Below, piece by piece: positions 28,181-39,000 of a stretch of DNA of 47,443 nt (position 1 is the stretch's first letter; each line of letters starts with the position of its first letter). A program made the translations under genes and the position numbers. The DNA is from Diacronema lutheri (lineage: Eukaryota > Haptophyta > Pavlovophyceae > Pavlovales > Pavlovaceae). Location of the stretch: the NCBI GenBank assembly GCA_019448385.1, contig JAGTXO010000095.1, positions 1 through 47,443 of the forward strand. Reading direction: 5' to 3'. Under the pieces are notes generated by a model. The model worked only from the letters and a program-made list of their open reading frames with translations. It had not been told where the DNA came from and searched no databases.

Positions 28181-31100
28181 CGCGCCGTCGCGCCGCCGGC
28201 GGCGCGCGCGCTCGGCGCAGCGGGCTCGTCCACGCGCGCGCGCTCGACGCCGCGCGCGCGGGGAACGCTCGGCGCGCGCGCGCCCGCGGCGTCGCGCGCG
28301 CTCGCGGCGGCACCCGCCGCGGCGCGCTTGCCCGCGGCGCCCGACTCGCCGTGCGCGCGAAGCGGCGCCGACGCCAATGCCGACGCCGCGCCCGCGCCGC
28401 CGCTGCCGCTGCCCGATACGCCCGCGCGCCGCTTCTGCTCGTCGCGCGTCTTGCGGAACTGGGCGACGAGGTCGCTGCTCACGTTGGCCTCAGGCTCCCA
28501 CGTGTCGGCGCTCTCGTCGTAGCCCCACCACCTGATCCGGAACTGGAACGTCACCTTCTTGCCCGCCTTGCGGCGCTCGTCGACGACCGCCTCGACCTCG
28601 TACGTGCGCGCCTCCTCGTCGACGCTCGCGCCCGCCGCGCTCGCGCCCGTGTCCGGCCACCCAGCGACCGTGCCGCCCAGCCTCTCGGCGGCCGCGCGCA
28701 GCTGCCGCTCGCGCTGGGCGGCCGCGGCGCCTCGCGCGACCAGCGCGGGCAGCATGCCCGCGCCGCCCGCGAGGCCGTGCGCGCCGACGCTGGCGGTCAT
28801 CAGCGCGTCGAGGCACGCGAACGTTGCGAGCGCACGCGCGCCATCGTCGCCGCCGCGCGGCTGCGAGCGCACGACGGGCGATGGCCGCGGCTCCCCCTCG
28901 GCCGCGAGCAGCGGCCAGATCGCACTGGCCAGCGCGACGGCATGCGCGCCGACCGCGACGGCCACGTCCGCGTCGAGCGGCGCAAAGTCGTAGCGCACGA
29001 GCGCGGCCGGGCGCGAGTCGTCCGTCGGCCGGTCGGCGACGAGCAGCCCGACCGGGCGCGGCGGCTCGCCGGACGGCGCGGCGACGGGCACGCAGAGGAG
29101 CACGACGAGCAGGCGCGGCGTGCCGCCGAGCAGCGCGCGCGCGGCATCCGCCCCGTCGGCTCCGCCGCGCGCGGCCGCGGCGAGCAGCTCGGCCGCGCGC
29201 GTCGGGCCCAGCGCCGTGCGCGCGTCCTTGCGCGCGCGTGCGCGGGCCGTGTACGCGGCGCAGGCGTCGTCGAGCACCGCCGCGCTGGGCGCGGTGCCAG
29301 TCGTCGCCCACGCGCGCAGCGCGTCGCGCACCCGCGTGACGATCGCCTGGTCGACCGCCGCCTCGCCGGCAGCGTGCGCCGGCGCGCACGCCGGCGGTGC
29401 GGCGGCAGGCGCGAGCGCGGGCGCGCCGTCGGCGCCGTCAACGCCGACGGCGCCGTCGGCGCGCCGCCACGCGAGCTTCGCCTCGATCTGCTGCCGGACG
29501 GCGTGGCAGTGCCGGTCGATGCCGCGCGCGTCGTCGAGCGCGGCCAGCGCGTCCTCAGCGGCGGGACGGCCGCTCGCGTCCGCGACGGCCTGCAGGCAGA
29601 GCAGCGCGGCCGCACGCGCGTTGCACGCGCTCTGCGGCTCGGGCGCGAGCGCGAGCTCGAGCTCGAGCGGCGACGCGCCTCGCGCCGCGGCGATCGCGTC
29701 CATCAGCACGTCCAACCGCTGCACCAGCGCCCTGTGCGCGTCGCGCGGCGCGCCCGTCGACGGCGCGCGCGAGCGCGTCGCCAGGAGCCCGAGCGCGCGC
29801 GCCGGCGCGCCCGCCGGCGTGTGCAGCACGAGCAGCGCCGCGCCCGCCAAGCTCGCGTTGCGCGTGACGAGCGCGAAGATGCGCGTCGCCTCGTGCGCGC
29901 CCACCGACGCCCAGATCGCAGCGCGATCGGCGTCCGTCTGCGCGTCGCACAGGTCGCGCACGTCGTCCGGCGCGAGCAGCGCGCCGCCGCCGGCGGAGCG
30001 CGCGACGATCGCCCGCGCCTCCGCCACGAAGACGGCCTGCGGCAGGTCGGCGTGGCGCGCGTCGACGATGGCGCGCGTCGCGTGCACGCCGAGCTCCACG
30101 CCGCGGTAGAAGGCGCGCGCGTTGGCCGCGCGCGCGTGCGCCGGCCGTCCGTCCGCGTTGCGCCTCGCGCGCGCCTGCTTGCTCGTGCGCGCGAGGCCGT
30201 CGCGTGGCGGTGGCGGCAGCGTGGCGAGGAAGCGCGCGGCGGGCGGCGGCGCGCGCACGCCGCGCTGCCGCCGTGCGATGGCCGCGAGCCGCCGGCCCGC
30301 CGCGCTGCCGCCCGCGCCGACGTGCTGCCGGCGGCCGAGCGCCGCCGGTGGCGGCGGCGGCGGCGGCGCGGCGGCGGGCGGCGGCGCGACGGCGGGCGGC
30401 GGCGCGGCGGCGGGCGGCGGCGCGGCGGTGGGCGGCGGCGCGGCGGCGGGCGGCGGCGCGGCGGCGGGCGGCAGCGGCGGCGGCGCGGCGGCGACGGCAG
30501 CACCAGTCGGCTTGTCCGCCCACGCACCCGAGACTCTGTCCCAGACCTTGCCCCATGGCGCGCGCCCACGCGGCCGCGCGAACTGCCCCGGCTCGAGCGC
30601 CTGGCCGCGCTTGGCGGCGGCGGCGGCGGCAGGGGGCGGGCGGCCGGCGCGCCAGTCGAAGACAGGTGCAACCGTGGCGGCAGGCGCCGAGTGCCGCGCG
30701 TCGGTCACAGAGCGCGTGGTGCGCGCGGCGACCGTGGCACGCCTGGCGGGCGGGCGGTGAGCAGCGCCCGCCGGCGCGCCGGCGGGCGCGGCCGCCTCGA
30801 GCCCGGCGGAGGCGCCGCGCTTGCGCTTGCGCGTGCCGCCGCGCGTGCGCCTGCGCGCGCGCCCGCCGCGCGCCCGTTCGGCCTGCGCGTCGCCAGCCGC
30901 GTCGCCGGCCGCGTCGCCGCGCCGCACGTAGACGACCGCGAACGCCTCCTCGCCGGTCCCGTCGACGCCGCCGCGCGCGCGGCGCAGGACCGACCGCCAC
31001 TGCAGCCGCCGCGCGCGGCCGGGCTCGCACGCAAACCAGCGCCCACCGCGCCTGACGACGGCCACAAAGTCGTCGTCGCGCCGCCCGCGCCGGCGCGTGC

Positions 31101-34100
31101 GCAGCAGCACGCACTGCACGTCGAGCCAGCCCTCGTGCCAGTCGGCCGTGCTGGGGGCGACGCGAATCGACTGCGGGAGCTCGACGCCAAAGCCGGCGAG
31201 GCGCACGATGTGCGCGACGATGACGCTCGAAATGGCGGGGGCGCTCGACGGGTCGCCCGCTGCAGCGAGCACCGCCCCGCCCCAGTGCTCACGCGTGACG
31301 CAATCCGCGTCCTCGACGTGCACGTGCGCCACGCTCGCGCCGAGCTGGTGCAGCAACGCGCAGATGTCGGCGTCGACCGTCCTCTCCTCCTCGGCCGCCT
31401 CGGCCGTGCCGCGGGCGGCGGCGTCGCCTGTCGGCTGCCCGAGGTACGCGATCGCCCGCTCGACGGCCGCGCGCTCCGCACGCGCTGCGCTGTCGATCGC
31501 CGCATTGCCGACGGGCGCGCGCAGCGCCGCGATCGCGTCTTGCAACGCCGTCGCGTCGCCCGTCGCCGCCGCCGCCGTCACCGCCGCCGCGCTCGCGGTG
31601 CCGTGCGCGACGGCGTGCAGCGCGGCGGCGCGCGCGGCGGGGATGCGCCCGTCCAGCGCGAGCACGAGCGGCGGCCCGGCCGGCGTCTGCTGCCGCCGGT
31701 GCCGCCGGCTCGCAGCCGGGTGGTCGGCGCGCGCGCGCTCGAGCCGCGCGCGCCGCTCGACGACGCGCGCCCAGAAGGCCTGCACCCTCGGCTGCGCGAA
31801 TGCAAGCCAGCCGGCGCCGCGCGTCACGACGTGCACGACGATCCGGTCCTCGTGCCTGAGGTACTGCACGTAGAGCGCTTTGCTCACGCCGAGGACGTGC
31901 ATGCCGAGCTGCAGCTGATCGCGGTGCGGCTGCGGCGGCCCGTCCTCGTGCGCCGTGGCGCCCGCCTTGGTGAGCGTCTTCACCTCGACGAGGACCTGCT
32001 CGTTGTTTTCGGGGAGGATGGCGAGCCCGTCCGGCGAGAAGGCGAACGGCGCGCTCTTGTCGTGCGGGTCCGCACGCACCATCGGCAGGTTGCACACGAC
32101 GGTGATGCCGTACGCGGCCGCCAGCTTGCGCAGCGCGACGGCCTCGCCGAGGATGCCCGCGGTCGTCGCCTTGGTCCGCACCTCGCGCCGCCGCCGGTGC
32201 ACGTACTCGTCGGTGAGCGTCTCGTGCGCGACGCCGGCGTTGTCGTTCACGACGTCGCCAACCTTGCTGCCCGTGACCTCCTCCCATCGCTCGTCGTGCC
32301 AGCGCGGGCTGCGCTGCGCGGGCGCGCCCGCGCCGACGGCGTCGAGCACGCGGCGCAGCGCTGTGCCGTCGGGCGCAGCAGGCACGCGCGCGCGGTCCTG
32401 GGCCTCGCGAGCGTCGAGGACGCGGCCCGTAGTGGAATCTTGGGGTAGGTCGAGCTTGCTCGCCTCGCCGTAGCGGCTCTCCAGCTGGCGCGGTGCGTCG
32501 GCAGGGCCGCCGTCCGTGCGCGCACCCGACGCGCCCGCCAGTGCACGCGGCGCAGCGTCCGAGGCGCCCGCCGCGCCCGCGCCGCCGCCAATCGCGCCAG
32601 CGCACGCGCGCGCCGCGACCTGCGGACGGCCAGCCGCAGGGACCTCGTCCGCTCGGCCGGCCGCTGCGTCGGCCGTCCGCTTGGCCACCTCGCGCACGTC
32701 TCCGAGCGCGAGCGTGGCTGGCGCCGTCCAGCTCCCGTTGCGTTTGTCCCAACATTTGAGCAGCCCGCCAAGGAAGGGCGTGCCCGTCGGGCGGTCCTCG
32801 GGCACCTCCGCCAGGATCGCGTCGACGCGCAGCGCGGCCGCCACATCGCAGAACGCGCGCGCGGCGCGCGCCATCCGCTCGGCGCGCGCGCCGCCGTCGT
32901 CCGCCGCGCGGCGGATGGCGTGGCTCACGTGCGCGACGCGGAGCGAGACGACGGCGTGCGCCGGCGCGTCGGCGCCCGTGCCGAGCGTGTGCCGCCGGAT
33001 GGCCAGCTGCCCATCGCCCATGCGCGGCGGCAGCGACGCGCACGCCGCGACGGTCGTCGTGCCGGCCGCGCTGTCGCACAGCCAGCTCGCCTCGCCGCCG
33101 CCCGCAAACTCAAAGGTCGCGAAGCCCTCGCGGCCGAAAAGCGCGACGAAGTGGTCGAGCACCGCCTTGTTGATCGCGCGCGCCGCCGGCCGCGTCGATG
33201 CGCCGCGGGCAGCGCCACCCGCCGCGCCGCGCGCATCGCTGCACGTCGCAGGGCAGGTGCAGCCGGACGCGCGCACGCCGTCCGACCGCGTCCGCGGCAG
33301 CTCGAGCTCGCGCACCTTGGGGCAGAACCAGAGCGGGTTGGACGCCTCGAGGCACAGCACGACGAGCCGCCCGTCCGTGCCGGCCAGCGCGCGCGCGTCG
33401 CGCAGCAGCTCGACGGCGAGCTCGGACGTCGCCGCGTGCACCGCCGGCTCGCCCGTCGCGCGGTCGGGCGGGAAGAGGCCGCCGCCGACGAGCGGGCTGG
33501 GGCAGCGGCCGAGCATCACGAGCAGCGGCGGCGGCGGCGTCTGCGGCGCCTGCTGCCCGACCGCAGCCGCCGTCAGCCCGGCCAGGTCGGAGCTCGTGCG
33601 GAGGGCCTTGAGCGCGACGCGCGAGCCGGTGCCCGCCTGCTCGGAAAACGTGGCGAGCATGGCGCACGTGCTCGCCCTCGCGCCGCACTGCCAGCTGACG
33701 CGCGCGAGGAGGCCTTCCAGCGTGTCGTTTTCGCGCGGCCGCGTGACCGCGTCGAGCGCCGCCGGGCCGAGCTGGAGGCTGCCGGGCGTGACGCACAGCA
33801 CCGCCTCGTGGTAGGCGCGCAGCAGCTCCCTCGGCAGCTGCTCGGCGGGCGTCGCCGCCTGCCCGCCCACCCACCGTGCACCGTGGCCGCCGTCGCCCGC
33901 GCCCGCGAGCCGGACCGCCGGCCCGCCCGTGATCGCCGAGGTCGGTGGCGTGCCGAGCGCGTCGACGAGCGCGCGCACGGGCGCGACACGCCTGCGCGCA
34001 GCGTCCGCGCCGACGGCGAGCGCGGCGATCTGAGCGCCGTCCCATGCGCGCTCCCTCGCGTCGTCCCGCGCGGCCGCCGGCGCGGCGCCCGGCCGCGCGC

Positions 34101-36015
34101 CGGGCGGCACCGCGCACGCCGCCGCGACGACCTCCGCGCGCGCGCCGGCGGCGTCGGGCGCGTGCAGCTGCGCGAGCGCGCCAAAGAGCGCGGCGGCCGA
34201 GCGGTAGCGGCCGTGCGCCGCGACGAGCGCGTAGAGCACGCGCAGCGCGGCCACGCCCGCCTGGTCGGGCGCGTCGCCAGCGATTTGCTCGACCTCCCAC
34301 GTGCGCGTGGGCGGCGGGCTGCCGTCGGCCGGGTCCGGACGCAGCGCCCACGCGCGCTCGACGATCGCGTTGAACACGCCGTGCGCGGCGCCCTCGTCAA
34401 ACTCGGCGGCGCCCGCCGCGTGCGCGCACCACCCGTGCACGCGCGACGTGGGCGCGTCCACGGCGCGCTGCACGACGAGCACCGCCGGCCGGTCGACGCA
34501 GCCGAGGCTCACCGCCGCGTGCTTGCCCTCGAGCAGCGCCGCCGCCGCAGCCTCGACCAAGGCGTCATCAGGCGCGTCGCCGACGACGACGGCACAGCCG
34601 TCGCCGTACTCGGCCTGCATCGCGGCGACGCACGACGCGACAAAGTCGCCGCCCGCGGCCGCCGCGTGTCGCGCCGCCAGCATCCGGCGCGCGATGGCAA
34701 GCCAGACGTACTCGGCCGGCGCGCGCGCGGCGCGCGCGCGAGGCGCGCCGGCCGCGCCGCGTGCGCCCGCGCGTGCGCCTCCAGCGGCCGCAACGGCCGA
34801 GGCGGCTGGAGCGGCGGTGAGCGTGCGCCGCGCGCGCTTCGCCGGCCGCGTGATGGGCGATGCACCCGCCATCGCACCGCCCGCAGCAGCCGGTGCGGCC
34901 GCCACAGCGCCCGCCGCAACGCCACTCGTCACGACGCCCGTGGCGGGCGGCGCGGCGGCGGACGTGGCCGCCTCGACGGGCGTCGCGCAACTACCGCCAG
35001 CGGTCGCGGACGCGCCCGGCGACGCGTCGGCGAGGAGGTGGCGCAGCACGCCGCGCGCGAGCGCGACTCGCACGGCGAGCGTCAGCGCGCGCAGGCGGTC
35101 GGAAGGCGAGGCGTCGCGCTCGGCGTCGGCGGACGTGGCGGCAGCAGGCGGGGCGGCGGGCGGCACGGCGGCGGGCTGGGCGGCCGCCGGCGCAACCTCG
35201 TCGGCCTTGGCCAGCCAGACGAGCCCGGCGACTGCGAGCACGACGCTGTACGCGCCGACATCGTCACCCGCAACGCGCGCCAGCCGGGCGTGGGCGTCGG
35301 CCTCGGACACGGCGACGTGGAAGAGCACGTCGTCGCGGGCAGCTTGCTCGGCAAACTGACGCAGCTGCTTGGCCATCGTCACGCCGGCGACGCACGCCTC
35401 GCCCGCCTCTGCCTCGACCTGCTCGTCCTGGCCGATGGCGGACGCGCCGGCCTCGGCGCCAGCGTCGAGTGTCCGGCGGCGCTCGAGGGCGAAGCCACGC
35501 ACACAGACGCGCTGGAGGCCGCCGAGCGCGCCCGCCTTCTCGTGCAGCGCGCACGACAGCTCGACCACCGAGTCCACGCGCCTCGCGGCGGCGCCCCCCC
35601 GCTCGCCGCGCGTGGCCGCGCGCACGACGAACACCGTGAATTGCGCGCGCTTCGCCGCGCGCGCCGACGCGCACGCGTGCTTCAGGAGCCGGCAAAGCGC
35701 GGGCCTTTGCGCCGCTGCGCCCCGCGTGCACAGCAGCAGTTGGCCGCGCTCGTCGCCCAGCTCCTGCTCGACGGCGGCCTCGAGCGCGTCGTCCGTCAAA
35801 TCGCCGTGCTCCGTCGAGGCGAGCGCGCGCGCAGCCGCGAGCGCCAGCTCGCCTGCGCCCGCGCGCCGCCGGCGGCGCGCACCGGCGGGCGCGTGCGGCG
35901 CCGACGCGTGTGACGACGCCGCCGCGTCCGCGCGCGCACACGCGGCGCGCAACGCCTCACGCGCCGAGGCGGCCGCGCGCGCCCTGGGCGCGAGCTTCAA
36001 GAACGTGCGCGCGGC

Positions 36016-36097
<82 letters not shown>

Positions 36098-39000
36098 TCG
36101 CCCGCGTCGCCGGCCGGCGGCGGCGGTGGCGGCGGTGGCGGCGCGGCCACGGCGGCGGCAGCAGCGGCGGCGGCGGCGGTGGCGGCGGCGGCGGCGCCCA
36201 GCGCGGGCGGCGGCGGCGTGGCGGCGGCGGTGGCGGCGGCGGTGACGCCAGCGGCGGCCTTGGCGCCGCGCGTCTGCGGCGGCGTTTCGGCGCCATCGGG
36301 GCTGCCCCCGCCGCGCACCGCGCTCGTGACCGCGCAGACGCCGCCCGGCGCACGATCGCTGGCCGCGCCGGTCAGCGCGACGCGGAGGCGCTCGCCGACA
36401 GCGTACATGTCCGCCACGCTGAACGTGCGCGGCGCGGACGAGCAGCCCGCCGCGGCGAGCGCGTCGTTGAGCGCGCCCACTATCGCGAGGCCGCACGTCG
36501 CGCCACGCTGCGCCGCCTCGTTGAGCAGCAGCGCGCGGCGCACGCGCGAAATGTCGAGACCCGCCGCGTGCAGCGTGGCAGTTATCGCCTTGGCGAGCAT
36601 GAGCGCCTGCCTGCAGGGCGACGCGAGCGTGTCGACGAGCACCGCGTCGTAGCGATGCTCGCCCGCGCGCGCGACGCGCACAAGGCGCAACGCGGTGAAA
36701 TGGCCGGAGGCGAGCTGCGCGCCGTCGTCACCGCCCGCGCCGCCGCGCTCGTCCGACGGGCTCCACACGCCGATGACAGCCTGCGTTGTCGCCTCGCTGC
36801 GCAGGCGGTGCAGCAGCGCGGCGCGCTCGGCGTCGTCCTGAAACACCGCGGGTTGCGCGGCGAGCGGCACGTGGCAGACATGCCCGCCGCCGGCCTGCCC
36901 GTGCACGCGCAGCACGACCTCGCAGCACGCGTCGACGGTTGAGGCGAGCATGTCGCCGCTGGCGATGCGCTCCACCTCTGCCTGCGGGAGGCCGGCGCTC
37001 GCGGCGGCGGCGGCCAGCCGGCGCGCAGCCGCGTCGCCCGCCCACGCAAGCAGCGCCGAGTTGGCGGGTTGGAGGGGAAGCTCAAGGGCGGCTGGTTCGG
37101 TGGCGGTAGCCTCGTTGGCAACGGGCACGTTGGCGGTGCGCGCGTTGGCGGCGGGCGCGGCGGCGATGGCTGGTGGGGCGGAAGACGCGCCCGCGGCGGC
37201 GGGCGCGGACGCGGCAGCGGCAGCGGCTAGTGGGGCGGGGAAAACGCCGTCGGTGGCAGGCGCGGAGGCGAATGCAGGAGCAACTAGTGGGGCGGGAAAA
37301 TCGGCGGCAGGCGCGAAGGCGGATGCAGCAGCGGCTAGTGCGGCGGGGAAAACACCGTCGGCGGCAGGCGCGAAGGCGGATGCAGGAGCGCCCAGCGGGG
37401 CGCAGAAAACACCGTCGGCGGCAGGCGCGAAGGCGACAGCAGCAGCGGCCAGTGGAGCGGAGGCGCAGGGCCACGCGCGCGCCAGCCGTGCAAGCCCAAG
37501 CCGCGCGCGAGCGACGCACGCGCCGATGGCCGAGGCGGCGGCGCAGGCCACGACGTGGCCTGGCACCGGTGTGGCCAGCCGCTCGCGGGTGTGCACGTCG
37601 AGCCGCGCCCCACGACAAGAGCGGCGGCGCGCTGAACGGAGGCGCGCGACCCCGATCGATCCGCCCGCGCACGCGCGCGCCGGCTCAGTGTGGCCAACGC
37701 GCGCCGCTATGCAAGGCGCGCGCGCGATAACGGCGGCTGTCGGCCGTGGCGTGCGCGTGGCGGCGCCGCGGCGACGGGCGCGGCACACGAGCCGCTCGGG
37801 CGCGCCGCCGCCGCGCGGCACGATGTCGAGCAGCACGGTCACGCCGCGCGCGCGCGCGACCGCCGTGCACGCGAGCCGCACGGGCAGCGGCGGCCCGTCC
37901 GGGCGCGCGAGCGCCGCCACCTCGGCGTCGGTGAGGCTGTGCAGCTCGCGGCGCGCGCGCGCGAACGCGGCGATGTCCGCGCGCAGCTCCGCGTCCGTGC
38001 CGAGCGCGGCACGCGCGTGCACGGGGAGCGACGCGCGCAGCGCGTGGAGCACGCCGCCGCGCGCGCCGCGCGGCGCCGGCGCGCGCTCGCGCTCAGCGCG
38101 CGCGGCGCGCGTGAGCTCGCGCACCGCGCGCGCGAGATTGCGCCGCGCGGCCGCGACGGGAGGGCTAGGTGCGCGCGCGCGCCGGTTGTAGCGCGGCCGC
38201 GCCGAGTCGAGGGGCGGCGGACGCGGTGCGTACGCCGCGGCGCGGCCCGCGCGCCAAAAGGCCGGCGGCGGGCGCAGCTCCGTCGCGTCGACCGCGGCCG
38301 CGAGCGCGCCGAGCGCGGCGTCGCTGTCGCCCGCCGCGTCGGCCGCGTCGACGAGCACGAAGAGCGCGCCGAGCGCGCGCGACGCGGCCGCCTGCGCGGC
38401 GGTGGGGCGGGCGCAGGCAGCGACGCATGCGGCCGCCATGCCGCGCGCCGCGGCGAACGCCGGTGACGTGACGGCCGCGCCGATGGCAACGGCGGCGGCG
38501 GCGACGGTGGAGGCGGCAGCGCCGGCGATGGAGGTGGCAGCGGCGGCGGCGCTTGCCATCGCGCGGCGCGCGAGACGCGAGGCGCCACCGACCGCCGCCG
38601 CCGCAGCGCGCGCTGCGCGCGCGCCGGTGGCGCGCATCGTCGCCGCGCCAGGCGCCGCCGCGCCGACGCCGCCGGCGCCCGCGCCGTCGCCGCTCTCGGC
38701 CGTGCAGGGCTCCGATGGCGAACCCGGCGTGCGCTGGCGCGTGATGCGCGCGCCGAGGCGCGCGCTCCGCGCCGCGCGGCCGGCGACGTCGAGGAAGCGC
38801 CGTGCGCGCGCCGCGCGCAGGCCACGCGCGCGCGGCGGCGCACCGACAGGCGCCGAGCGCCGCGGCGCGCACGCCGGCGCGTCGCTGTCGGGTTGCGCAG
38901 CGCGCGCGCGGGAACTCGGCGCGGCGTGTGCGGGCGGCGGGCGCGCGCCCGCGCGGCGCAGAGGCGCGAGGCGCCGGCCGCAGACGAGGCGTGTGCGCAA

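Noticed and set aside
28430-28611. Chromodomain as evidence for a chromovirus LTR retrotransposon
   Set aside because: No reverse transcriptase, RNase H, integrase core or LTRs were recognised, and the domain is in frame with Fanzor.
27298-32448. Long plus-strand open frame (over 1,700 codons) opposite the Fanzor frame
   Set aside because: Arg/Ala-rich mirror of the minus-strand coding sequence with no domain; the minus strand carries the chromodomain and YqaJ motifs.
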